A stretch of DNA of 64,000 nt from Bin52 sp965243345 (GTDB taxonomy: Bacteria > Pseudomonadota > Alphaproteobacteria > Thalassobaculales > Thalassobaculaceae). Made by a program: the position numbers and the translations under genes. The notes under the pieces were generated by a model that was not told the origin of the DNA, made no database searches, and was given only the letters and a program-made list of their open reading frames with translations. The stretch is taken from contig CBDEUR010000003.1 in assembly GCA_965243345.1 (NCBI GenBank), positions 2,108,001 through 2,172,000 of the forward strand, written 5' to 3'. Positions 33,277 to 41,913 of the stretch are shown in pieces (position 1 is the stretch's first letter; each line of letters starts with the position of its first letter).

Positions 33277-34740
33277 TCAGGACCTTTGCTGTTGCGCCGA
33301 TCCGCACGTCGGCGTCCCACCGGTCGGTCTTTCCGTCGCACGAGTGCCCGGAAGTCTCCAGCGGCGTCCGTCCGCCGAAACGCACAGGACGTTGCGGACC
33401 GCCGGCAACTCCGCCATCGATACGATGCGCGGAGGACCGTTGTAGAGGAGCTGCCGCAAATTGAACGCCTGCATTGTCTCGCGGTTATGCGACGCATCGG
33501 CCGCAGGACTGAAGCCTGGCGGCGGGGCCCGATCCACGTTCAGCCCGCCCGGCGCATCGCCGATCTGATCCCACTCGACGAATACGCCGCTGCTGTTGCG
33601 CAGGAGGTTGCGCAAGGGTTCGATGTATTGCTCGCGCGAACGGGTCATGTTGTACAGCCCGCTGACCCCCGCGTAGAAGAGCGCATACTCCTGCCGGGCG
33701 CGGCTTTCGTACTCGTCCATTGCAAGGTTCTCGGGCAAGCCCCTGCGTAACACGGCGTCAATCGAGCGAGCGGCCAACAGCGCACCGTAGGTGGCCATGT
33801 GCACGCCCGACGCCAGCATCGGGTCGACAAAACATGCGGCATCTCCCACCTGGACAAGTCCGGGAGCCCAGAACGCGTCGCTGGCATAGGAGTAGTCTGC
33901 ATCCAGTCGCACCTTGTGATACGGCGGCTCAACCGTCGGCCGCGCGTCGCGAAGAAGCGCAGCCGTGCGAGGGCATTGGGCGAGCCAGGATGTCAGCGTT
34001 CCGCGCGGGTCGTTCCGGAGCGCGCGAGCGCAGCCCCGTGGGGCGACCACGCCAACGCTGGTCAGCCTTTCCGAGAGCGGTATGAACCACGTCCAGGCCG
34101 GGCCATGCGCCGTCACGAGTGTCTCGAAGAACACGGTTCCCTCAAGCGGAGACTCCAGTCGCCCCGCGTGGTCCCAGTACCCCCACACCGCCACTTGTCG
34201 GAAGAATGTGGAGTAGGTTCGCCGGCGGACCCCGGGCAGGCTGAAGCGTCTTTGTCCACTGGCATTCACAACGTACCGAGCGTGGACCCGATGGCGGCGT
34301 TTGCTTTCAAGTTCCACGGTTTCGACCACCCGCCCGCTGGTCGAATCTCCTTCCCCGACCGACACAACCGCCTGCCCCTCGTTGACATCGACCCCCTTGG
34401 CGGCGGCGTTGTCAACGAGGATCTTGTCGAAGCGTTGACGATCCACGTTCAGCGCAGTCCGACCGACGAAGATCAGCGTCCAGGGTTCGTCCGGCCGATC
34501 ACCCCAGCTGAATGTGCCGCCCGGCTTGTCGACGAAGTTCGCGCGCGCGATTTCGTCATCGGCGCCGAGGAGAGGCACCAGGTGTCGCGGCGTGGCAGGC
34601 AATAGCGACTCACCCACGCTGTAACGCGGGACACGTTCGCGCTCATACAGTGCCACGTCCAGTCCGTTCTGCGCACAGATCGTTGCCAGGGTCGCGCCCG
34701 CCGGCCCACCGCCGATTACTGCGACGTCGACCTTTCTCAT
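33277..34740 (-). CDS. Flavin-dependent halogenase family protein
   Basis: 487 residues. The FAD-binding fingerprint VAVIGGGPAGATLA (7-20) opens the protein, and the two halogenase hallmarks are visible: the catalytic-type Lys72 in DKPGGTFSWG and the WxWxIP motif as WTWFIP (216-221). GDAACFVDPMLASGVHMA is the usual substrate-side FAD motif. It resembles phenol/pyrrole or carrier-linked halogenases and related monooxygenases rather than free-tryptophan enzymes. The last 40 or so residues (RWRLPGTRATERPTGG...) look low-complexity and may reflect a late frameshift. GGAG is 7 bases upstream of the ATG. It lies downstream of the FAD-linked oxidase with a 55-base gap, probably one operon. It may halogenate a RiPP residue or small molecule; the flavin reductase is not seen here. 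Confidence 0.82.
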   Translation of the reverse strand: MRKVDVAVIGGGPAGATLATICAQNGLDVALYERERVPRYSVGESLLPATPRHLVPLLGADDEIARANFVDKPGGTFSWGDRPDEPWTLIFVGRTALNVDRQRFDKILVDNAAAKGVDVNEGQAVVSVGEGDSTSGRVVETVELESKRRHRVHARYVVNASGQRRFSLPGVRRRTYSTFFRQVAVWGYWDHAGRLESPLEGTVFFETLVTAHGPAWTWFIPLSERLTSVGVVAPRGCARALRNDPRGTLTSWLAQCPRTAALLRDARPTVEPPYHKVRLDADYSYASDAFWAPGLVQVGDAACFVDPMLASGVHMATYGALLAARSIDAVLRRGLPENLAMDEYESRARQEYALFYAGVSGLYNMTRSREQYIEPLRNLLRNSSGVFVEWDQIGDAPGGLNVDRAPPPGFSPAADASHNRETMQAFNLRQLLYNGPPRIVSMAELPAVRNVLCVSADGRRWRLPGTRATERPTGGTPTCGSAQQQRS

Positions 34741-34795
34741 TCTGAAACTCCATGCCCCACGCGTACAGGCTCACGAGGACCGTTACCCGTCCGGT

Positions 34796-36070
34796 TCAAG
34801 ACAGACCAACAGACCGTCGGACCCGGGCGGCCAGTCTTCGCATCAGCCGGGAACTCAGCGGCGGCGGGGAGGCGCTTGGCCGCACCTCACCCGCATTGAT
34901 GCGATCATCGGGGTCGAAACGATTCTTGAGTTCGCAAAAGCGAGCCCAGCGTTCCGGACCCAGGTAGGCCTGAAAGTCGAGGGATCGCGTCAGATTCTCG
35001 GCCTGACAGTAGAGTGACCAGCCACGATCGGCGATTTGCGCCACAAATTCCCGCTCTGCCCGCATCAACGCAACTTCGCCCGGGTCGGTCCCGATCCCGC
35101 TGCATACGGCCATGACCCCCATGGTGACGAAGTCCTCGTCGCGCGGATACAGCATCGGAGGGGTAGGCGCCTTGCGAAGGACCAGGTAGCGAAAGCCAAT
35201 CGGCCCATCGTCCTGTAGTGGACCGACCCAACCGCCGGTGGGCCGGAGCGCATCCCGATGCGCACGGCTCCAGTTCCCGATAACCTTCCAGGCGGCGTCT
35301 TCCTCCGCGACGGGCACCAGCGCGGTAAACCAGTATACCCAGTCGATGCCTGTCGCCGGCGGCAGAGTGTCGGTTTCTTCCCGGTTGAGAGGGTTCGACA
35401 CCGGAATCCGACCCGAGCTGCCAACTGGCAAGTCGCTGCCATGATTTTGATTCCGCTGCATGTTGAGTGTCACTTCCAGAACCAGGCCGAACTGTCCCAT
35501 CGAAGCAAACATCCATGGGAAAATTTCATCGCCCGGAAGGATGTCATGCACGCTGCCGCACCCGTCGATCATTGTAAGCCGCGCCACTTGCGCCCACAGT
35601 CCGCCATAAGTCTCTGAGAGCGAAACAAGCTCGGGCGCTGTTGACCTGCAACCCCTGTCTCCAGATCCCGGGTTCTCGCGCTTGCTCGGCGGTACGCGCA
35701 ACCCCAGCCCTCCCGCGCAAACGAAGCCGCCCACGCTCGGTCCTGCCCAGCCGCCGTTGTAGACTGTTAACCGCATGCCATTTGCAGCCGCAAAGTCGCG
35801 GATGTCCCAAAGAACCGCGCCGCTTCCGACGACAAGCAAGCCGGGCGCCTCGACACGGTAGTGGTTGAGTTCGCGCGTCAAGAACAGCGTTTCGCCCGTC
35901 CGGGGCAGGCTGGCGCCGGACAATCCGTGTCCGCTGCCTCGTATGCGCAACGCCGCACCCCGGGCCAAAGCGTCGCGCCATTTACCTACCGCGGCATCGA
36001 CGCTGCCGGGCTGCACTACGGTGTAGTTGGCGCTGGAAACATGCAGTTTGCCGTAATCGGCCAGCACCAT
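34796..36070 (-). CDS. FAD-linked oxidase (VAO/PCMH, berberine-bridge-like)
   Basis: 424 residues. The N-terminal FAD-binding domain has RIRGSGHGLSGAS (42-54, with His48 at the usual covalent-flavin position), GSGAVLWDIRDFAAANGMRL and GGFVCAGGLGLR. The region after the ADP-binding part has YGGLWAQVARLTMIDGCG and MGQFGLVLEVTL, and the C-terminus KNRFDPDDRINAGEV is typical of this superfamily. These enzymes oxidise alcohols, sugars or hydroxylated intermediates with oxygen. A short insert at about residues 125-150 (PSKRENPGSGDRGCRSTA) is not usual. It is upstream of the halogenase and divergent from the PRMT-sulfotransferase gene. Confidence 0.8.
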   Translation of the reverse strand: MVLADYGKLHVSSANYTVVQPGSVDAAVGKWRDALARGAALRIRGSGHGLSGASLPRTGETLFLTRELNHYRVEAPGLLVVGSGAVLWDIRDFAAANGMRLTVYNGGWAGPSVGGFVCAGGLGLRVPPSKRENPGSGDRGCRSTAPELVSLSETYGGLWAQVARLTMIDGCGSVHDILPGDEIFPWMFASMGQFGLVLEVTLNMQRNQNHGSDLPVGSSGRIPVSNPLNREETDTLPPATGIDWVYWFTALVPVAEEDAAWKVIGNWSRAHRDALRPTGGWVGPLQDDGPIGFRYLVLRKAPTPPMLYPRDEDFVTMGVMAVCSGIGTDPGEVALMRAEREFVAQIADRGWSLYCQAENLTRSLDFQAYLGPERWARFCELKNRFDPDDRINAGEVRPSASPPPLSSRLMRRLAARVRRSVGLS

Positions 36071-36166
36071 CGCCACTACCGGCTCAGAGCACAGTACACT
36101 GCTTCCATACGAGAGCGTTATCCTGCGTCGACAGTGATGTCCAGAATGAATGCTCCAACTGCATCG

Positions 36167-36274
36167 CTTGCAGCATGCGACCAGTCACTTGCAGCATGCA
36201 ACCGACTGCATTGCCGTTGTTTGCACCATGCGTAATCGGACGGTAAATTCAGCGGATGATCTTGGCATGCAACT
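36167..36274. repeat. Helically phased direct repeats in the divergent promoter region
   Basis: CTTGCAGCATGCGACC (36167-36182) and CTTGCAGCATGCAACC (36188-36203) are spaced exactly 21 bases apart, two turns of DNA. Related copies are TTGCACCATGCG (36221-36232) and CTTGGCATGCAACT (36261-36274). They lie in the 300-base gap between the FAD oxidase (minus) and the PRMT-sulfotransferase gene (plus), where a regulator would bind. No regulator gene is seen nearby. Confidence 0.55.
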
Positions 36275-36372
36275 GATCATGGCGTGATTTGTCCTGTGTA
36301 TGGTGCGAAACACTTAATCGGGCGCGTCGGGGGGTACCTCGCATTCCCCGCCTTGTCGGGAGGGAGGTGCCC

Positions 36373-39252
36373 GTGCACCTGACCAGCGAGGCCCTGGACG
36401 CAGCAACTGGCCGCGTTCGCTTTGTGCCCACCCGCAACGCAGGCGCGGGTGAACTGATGGGTTTTCACCGCCACCTGCTGGCAGACGGGACGCGCACCAA
36501 CGCCTTTGTCGAAGCGGTTCGCCGGGCGGTGCGGCCACTGGATTTCGTCGTCGATCTGGGCACCGGCACCGGAGTGCTTGCCGTCGCCGCCGCCCAGGCG
36601 GGCGCAGGGACCGTGGTCGGCATTGAGCGTACGGCCATTGCGGCTCATGCCCGCGCGCTGGTCGACGCCAACAACGCACAGGTGAAGGTTGTGCAGGACT
36701 CCTCGGACAATGTCCGCCTGCCCCGCCTCGTCGATGTACTGGTCAGCGAATGCCTCGGCCTCGCCGGTCTCGGCGGTGCCATGATTGGCGCCGTGAAGCG
36801 CGCCCGGGACAGGTGGCTCAAGCCTGGCGGCCTTGTGATCCCGAGTCGAGTGCGGGTGTTCGCTGCCCCGGTCGAGGATCCGGAGGCGGACGCCCTGGTT
36901 CACTGGTGGGACGGCGCCGAAGTATCCGGCGTTCGCCTTGACGTCCTGGGGACTCATGTCGGCAACAATCTGTACATCGCGTCTTTCGCCGACCGGCACC
37001 TGCTCGCGACCCCCATGGAGATATGCGGCACCGACCTCCAGTCCGGCCCGCTCGACGAGTTGGTCTCGGGCGCAACGATGTTCACGACCACGCGGTCCGG
37101 CACCCTGCACGGATGGGCACTGTGGTTCGAAGCGGATCTTGCGGACGATCTCGTGCTCCGCACCGGTCCTCTCGACCCGCCGACCGTGTGGGAGCAGTGC
37201 TTTGCTCCCGTCCCCGCCCAACAGGTCGGGGCCGGCGTGCCTGTTGGCCTTACCCTCCGCTTCCGCGGCCGCCATGCCGGCCTGGACCGCCAGCCCTCTG
37301 ATTCCGAGGGCGTGTGGATCGACTGGGACACCGCCATTGAAGGGGGCGCGCACCGGGGCAGCACCGAATTCAGCTACGGAGCGTCGATCCAGCATGTCGG
37401 CTCCTCCGACGAGCGTCCTCCCGCGAAGTCCGAGGCAGGATCCGACCCCGTCGTGGCAAATGTCCCCGTCACCGCGCAACTTGCGCGCGCCATGTTCGCC
37501 GCCCGGTCCGGCTGGACATTCGCCCCGGACAAGGGCCCCGGCATCACCGGGGAACTGTTCATGCGACGCATGCAGGCGCAGATCGCGGAGAAACTCGATG
37601 CGGACAGGTTGGCTCTATATGTTGCACTGCGTGATGCCGTGCGCGATGCCGTGCGCCTGATGCGCACGGGCGATCTGAAAGCAGCCCGGCAGGCATTCAG
37701 GGACTGCGAAGAGCAGTTGCCGGCTCTCGCGCCCGACCCTGAACTGGAGGACCTGGCGCGCTCCTGGCTCGACCCCGCGTGGGCGTACCATGACATGCGC
37801 CGCGGACACCCCGCTGCAGCCGAGCAGCGCCTGCGCCAGGCAATGGACAGTGACACCCGCCTGGAACGGAGGCATGGCTACGGCCTGATGCATGCCGGGC
37901 GAATTCACACGGTGCACCTCTGGCTGCGCGTGCAGGCGGCCAAGGGTGCCCAGGACGTGGCGCTCGACGGCATGAACGCCATTGTGGCCTATGTCAACGG
38001 ATTCGGCGACGATTTGCCCTTGGGCACCGACTGGTCCCGGGAGGCGGCAGTCCGGATTCCGGCGGACCTGGCCGCCGCAATGACGTATCGCGTGGTCAGC
38101 GAGGCGGGGGCCTATCTGGGCGGTCTGGACCAGGAGAGCAGGGTCGAGGCTCTGGACCGGCTTCCCGCGCTGGAGCGTCTCGATCCCGGAGTTTACCGCG
38201 AAGTCTCCGATTGGACGTATATGGAGCGTGCCTGGGCCGAGGGACACACGGACGACTTTCTGGCGCGCGTCATTCCCTATCTTGCCGCCGGCAGGCGCGA
38301 AACCTGCTTGTGGTACGTCGCGCTTCTGAATCTGTGCCGCGCAGCCCGCGCTCTTCGGCCCGGCGCAGTGCGCCTGTTTTGTACCGAAGTGGCTGAACGG
38401 ACCGCGGAAGATCCCGAGATACCACGGCAGCTCGGCCGGCACTTCGAACAGCTGGCCAACGACCGTCCGAAAGCCCCCTGGGTTGCGACGGTGCCGGCGC
38501 GGCGCTTCCACCTGGTCTGTGTCGGGTTGCCCCGCTCAGGCGTTGTTTCGCTGTTCACCCTGTTTCGCAACTTCCGTGCCGCCAATGAATACGCCGAGGT
38601 CGAGACGATCCGAAAGCTCGTCGACCACCGCAACGGGCATCTGGGCCATGAAGCGCTGTCTGCCTTTCTCGCCCGGCGGGACCGGGAGAGCGCGCTGGAA
38701 ATGGACGCTGCCAGCTTTCTGCACCTGGTCGGCGACCAGCTGGCCAAGCTGAGCGACGAGACGCGTTTCGTCCTGCCGGTACGCGCGCCCGACACCTGGT
38801 TCGAGAGCTATCTGGCAGAGTTGCTCAGGGTATACGACCGCCTTCGGGCGCGTGGCAAATCTCCGCCTGCCTGGCAACAGGACTATGGCGAGATGCTCCT
38901 GGGACGGTTCGACTGGGAAGAGGTTGCTGCAAGGGAAGCGTGGCAGTCCGGCTTGCCCGACCTGGCTCAACGGTTCCTTGCCCACTGGGCGGAGGCCACC
39001 GGAAAGATGCTCGATACCCTGCCGCCGGAACGGACCTTCGTCTTGCGTACCGAGGATCTCGGTCCGTTGCGCGACCGTCTCACCGCCTTTGTCGATCAGC
39101 CGGCAGGGTCGCTCACCGAGGCAAGCCACAGCAACGCCCGTCCCCCGGGACCCGGTCCGCTGGATGGTCTGCCGAAAGAGTGGCTGGTGCAGATGGCGGC
39201 CGACATTTGCGGCGCCACACATGCCCGCGTGCTGGAGCGCTGCGTGCGGTGA
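36373..39252 (+). CDS. PRMT-like methyltransferase fused to a sulfotransferase-like domain
   Basis: 959 residues. Residues about 1-310 are a class I, protein-arginine-methyltransferase-type domain: SAM motif I VVDLGTGTGVLAVAAA (59-74), acidic Glu85 (VVGIER), and LVSECLGLAG (123-132) in the position of the PRMT double-E loop. A helical middle (about 400-700) with TPR-like Ala/Leu repeats links to a C-terminal sulfotransferase-like domain from about 712: PAPS-binding-type loop VCVGLPRSGVVSLFTLFRN (717-735) and VLPVRAPDTWFESYL. The start is GTG 36373, chosen for GGAGG 5 bases upstream; an ATG at 36289 is in frame but lacks a site. The stop overlaps tfuA (GTGA). The fusion suggests that a peptide is methylated and sulfated by one enzyme, but activities are unproven. 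Confidence 0.75.
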   Translation: MHLTSEALDAATGRVRFVPTRNAGAGELMGFHRHLLADGTRTNAFVEAVRRAVRPLDFVVDLGTGTGVLAVAAAQAGAGTVVGIERTAIAAHARALVDANNAQVKVVQDSSDNVRLPRLVDVLVSECLGLAGLGGAMIGAVKRARDRWLKPGGLVIPSRVRVFAAPVEDPEADALVHWWDGAEVSGVRLDVLGTHVGNNLYIASFADRHLLATPMEICGTDLQSGPLDELVSGATMFTTTRSGTLHGWALWFEADLADDLVLRTGPLDPPTVWEQCFAPVPAQQVGAGVPVGLTLRFRGRHAGLDRQPSDSEGVWIDWDTAIEGGAHRGSTEFSYGASIQHVGSSDERPPAKSEAGSDPVVANVPVTAQLARAMFAARSGWTFAPDKGPGITGELFMRRMQAQIAEKLDADRLALYVALRDAVRDAVRLMRTGDLKAARQAFRDCEEQLPALAPDPELEDLARSWLDPAWAYHDMRRGHPAAAEQRLRQAMDSDTRLERRHGYGLMHAGRIHTVHLWLRVQAAKGAQDVALDGMNAIVAYVNGFGDDLPLGTDWSREAAVRIPADLAAAMTYRVVSEAGAYLGGLDQESRVEALDRLPALERLDPGVYREVSDWTYMERAWAEGHTDDFLARVIPYLAAGRRETCLWYVALLNLCRAARALRPGAVRLFCTEVAERTAEDPEIPRQLGRHFEQLANDRPKAPWVATVPARRFHLVCVGLPRSGVVSLFTLFRNFRAANEYAEVETIRKLVDHRNGHLGHEALSAFLARRDRESALEMDAASFLHLVGDQLAKLSDETRFVLPVRAPDTWFESYLAELLRVYDRLRARGKSPPAWQQDYGEMLLGRFDWEEVAAREAWQSGLPDLAQRFLAHWAEATGKMLDTLPPERTFVLRTEDLGPLRDRLTAFVDQPAGSLTEASHSNARPPGPGPLDGLPKEWLVQMAADICGATHARVLERCVR

Positions 39253-40592
39253 GCCAGTCGCCGTGGGTCGCTTCCGGCCGCAAGATTGTTTTTCTGGGCC
39301 CGTCTCTGGGACTTTCCGAGGCACGACAGATTTGCCGCGATGCCGAGTTCCATCCTCCTGTCCGCTTCGGCGATCTGTATGCCCTTAGCTGTGATGCGCC
39401 CGGGCAGCTACTGATTATCGACGGGGTGTTTCACGACGCCACGCCAGTGTGGCAACGAGAGATACTGGAGCTGCTGCGGTCCGGATGGCAGGTTCTGGGC
39501 GCTTCCTCCATGGGTGCCCTGCGGGCGCTGGAGCTGGAGCCCTACGGCATGATCGGAGTGGGTACGGTCTTCGAGTGGTATCGAAGTGGCCGGATTGAAG
39601 GCGATGACGAGGTCGCCCTGATTCACGGCGTCGCGGAGATGGACTACCAGCCGCTGACCCTGCCGCTGGTCGACGTACGATATGCGCTGATGGAACTTCA
39701 GGCCGAGGGAGTGCTGCTCCCGCCCCACGTGTCCGGTGTCCTCTCCGCGTTCAAGCGTATGGGACATGAAACACGCACGCGGAACGCGTTGCTGACGCTG
39801 GTGCGGGCACACGGCGGAGACGTTGAAGAGGTGCGCGACAGGGTATCGGACAGCTGTCGGAGTCTGAAGGCGCAGGATGCGCGGCTGGCGCTTCACGTTC
39901 TTGCCGGCCACCTTCCGCTGCCTGCGACCATGAAACCGTGGCCTGACCCGCCGTCGACGCCAATACAACCGCAATCAGTTCTGCAGCGCAGGCTCTACCC
40001 GTTGGCACGCCCGGCGATCCGGGTGGCAGACGCAGTCAGCTTGATGGCGCAACGGCCCGCCGGCAGGCTCGCCCGACTCGAAAGCGACAGTCGCCGCCAC
40101 TGGTTCCTGTGCGACTGGATGAACATTACGGGAAACGGACCGGACGAGAACGAAAGAGATGCCTTTGCCATGCAGCATGCGGACAGGCTGGCCAGAGAGT
40201 TGGGCGTCTCGGTGCCCCGATGGTGCGCGGCGTCGGCTCTGCAGGAGAACGAGTTGCCGGAGTGGATGGCGGGCCTTGCCGTGGAGGCATGGCTGACACG
40301 CCGTTCCGCGTCGGAGATCGAAATCGATCCTTCGCCACACCGTGACACGGCTTCACGGATCCGCCTGGCGCTGGTGGACTGGATGCGTCGCCACGGGGTT
40401 GAAGCGCCGGCCGAATGCCGTGCCGACGCTGGCCAGATGGCCTCGTGGCTGGTGCGGATGGGACCCGCGCATTTCGGGGCGCTGGACCACGATGTCGAGA
40501 TAGCGTTTGTCAGGTGTCTGGCGGTGAGCGGGGAACTCGCCCGATGGGGTCGGTCGGCGCCATCTTGTGCCGGCTCGGAGGAGTCGCATTGA
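39249..40592 (+). CDS. TfuA-like protein (YcaO partner)
   Basis: 447 residues. The N-terminal 220 or so residues are a TfuA-like core: KIVFLGPSLGLSEARQICRD, LLIIDGVFHDATPVWQREIL, LGASSMGALRALELEPYGMI. The C-terminal half is a variable extension with no known domain. TfuA proteins act with YcaO enzymes, notably in thioamide installation in archaeal and bacterial peptides. It starts at GTG overlapping the PRMT gene stop (GTGA) and its stop overlaps the first YcaO start (TTGA), so all three are translationally coupled. Confidence 0.82.
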   Translation: MSQSPWVASGRKIVFLGPSLGLSEARQICRDAEFHPPVRFGDLYALSCDAPGQLLIIDGVFHDATPVWQREILELLRSGWQVLGASSMGALRALELEPYGMIGVGTVFEWYRSGRIEGDDEVALIHGVAEMDYQPLTLPLVDVRYALMELQAEGVLLPPHVSGVLSAFKRMGHETRTRNALLTLVRAHGGDVEEVRDRVSDSCRSLKAQDARLALHVLAGHLPLPATMKPWPDPPSTPIQPQSVLQRRLYPLARPAIRVADAVSLMAQRPAGRLARLESDSRRHWFLCDWMNITGNGPDENERDAFAMQHADRLARELGVSVPRWCAASALQENELPEWMAGLAVEAWLTRRSASEIEIDPSPHRDTASRIRLALVDWMRRHGVEAPAECRADAGQMASWLVRMGPAHFGALDHDVEIAFVRCLAVSGELARWGRSAPSCAGSEESH

Positions 40593-41779
40593 GGGATGTC
40601 GAGTTTGCGGAGGCGCTGGGGCGCGAAGCAGCCCGGTTGCCGTTGCTGCGCGCGTGCCCTCCTGAAGAAACGCTGAACGTCATCGCGCCCGCACTTCCTG
40701 ATTGCGGCATAACGCGGGCGGCGTCCATCACCCACCTGGACACTCTGGGCATTCCGATCTGGGTGTCGGTGCGTCCCGGAGGGCAGGTACTGCAGATCAG
40801 CAACGGCAAGGGAGTCACAGACGCGGCGTCCAAGGTCTCGGCGTTGATGGAGGCCTGCGAATTGCACCTGGCGGAGAATCCCCGTCCGGACCACCTCTGG
40901 CATGGCAGCATGGCGCAAATCGTGAAGGTCAAGCCCGACGCCCGCATCGTTCCACCAACGGAACTTCCCGGTCATCTCGACCGCTACTTCACGCCCGACT
41001 TCGTCTGCGAATGGACCGCTGGAACGGATCTGGGCACGGGCAGCCGGATATTCGTGCCGTCCAGTGCAGTCTACTTCTTTCGCCGTCCCTCCCTTTTCCT
41101 GACCAGTTCCAATGGGCTGGCATCGGGCAACACCCAGGCCGAGGCCCGATTGCACGCCATTTACGAGATCATCGAGCGTGACGCAATGTGCGCGCTGAGC
41201 GATCAGGGACGGCTGAAGTTGCGGGAGCGGGGGCGGGTGATCGACCCCGACAGCGTAACCTTTCCGGTCGCCCGACTGATCCTCGACCGCTGCGCGGCGA
41301 AGGGCATCCGGGTCGTGCTGATGGTACTGCCGGCGCCGATCGCCATATCGGCGGTATGGGCGCTATTTCTGAGCGAACGCTCGGTATCGACGAGAACCCT
41401 CGTCAATCCCGGGTATGGTGCCCACGTCGACCCGAACGTTGCGCTCACCCGTGCCCTCACCGAAGCGGCCCAATCGAGCGCGGGCAAGATTCACGGCGCT
41501 CGCGACGATGTCATGTACAAGCTGGGATTGCCGAAGACAAGCCGACCCTATCGCGTTCTTGACAGTCTTGCGCCCGATACGAGCTGGAAAGAGATCGAGG
41601 CAAGGCCGCGCCTCGACGTGCCGGATGCGCCGGAAATGGCTGTACGGGCATTGGTCGACGAGTTGATCCGCCGAGGCAAGGGCCCGGTCTACGATTTCGA
41701 CCTCGGCGAGCCGGAGAAATTCTTGTATTGCGCGAAAGTTATTGCCCCGCGCCTAGCCTTCAGGAAGGCGTTGTTCTGA
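40589..41779 (+). CDS. YcaO-family ATP-dependent cyclodehydratase/thioamidase, copy 1
   Basis: 396 residues. YcaO ATP-binding signatures are visible: SALMEACELHLAE (84-96) and AEARLHAIYEIIERDA (184-199) with Glu193 and Arg197, plus SSNGLASGNT just before. YcaO proteins activate a peptide backbone amide with ATP to make azolines, amidines or, with TfuA, thioamides. The TTG start with GGAGGAG a few bases upstream overlaps the tfuA stop (TTGA). The C-terminus (PRLAFRKALF) lacks the Pro-rich tail of azole-forming cyclodehydratases, which fits the TfuA-linked group. A second, closely similar copy follows 134 bases downstream. Confidence 0.88.
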   Translation: MRDVEFAEALGREAARLPLLRACPPEETLNVIAPALPDCGITRAASITHLDTLGIPIWVSVRPGGQVLQISNGKGVTDAASKVSALMEACELHLAENPRPDHLWHGSMAQIVKVKPDARIVPPTELPGHLDRYFTPDFVCEWTAGTDLGTGSRIFVPSSAVYFFRRPSLFLTSSNGLASGNTQAEARLHAIYEIIERDAMCALSDQGRLKLRERGRVIDPDSVTFPVARLILDRCAAKGIRVVLMVLPAPIAISAVWALFLSERSVSTRTLVNPGYGAHVDPNVALTRALTEAAQSSAGKIHGARDDVMYKLGLPKTSRPYRVLDSLAPDTSWKEIEARPRLDVPDAPEMAVRALVDELIRRGKGPVYDFDLGEPEKFLYCAKVIAPRLAFRKALF

Positions 41780-41913
41780 TATGCGCGGGGCTGAAGCAAC
41801 GTCCGTGTGTTTCCATTTGCGCACAATGCCGACGGGGTGACTTACAATGCTCGCCGCCGGGTCATGGCTTGCATCGCGGTCGTCGTGGGAGAGGCCTGGA
41901 CCGGAGGAGCGCC

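Noticed and set aside
36289..36372. Upstream ATG start for the PRMT-sulfotransferase gene at 36289
   Set aside because: It lacks a ribosome-binding site and adds a Cys/Arg-rich stretch without homology; GTG 36373 has GGAGG at the right distance.
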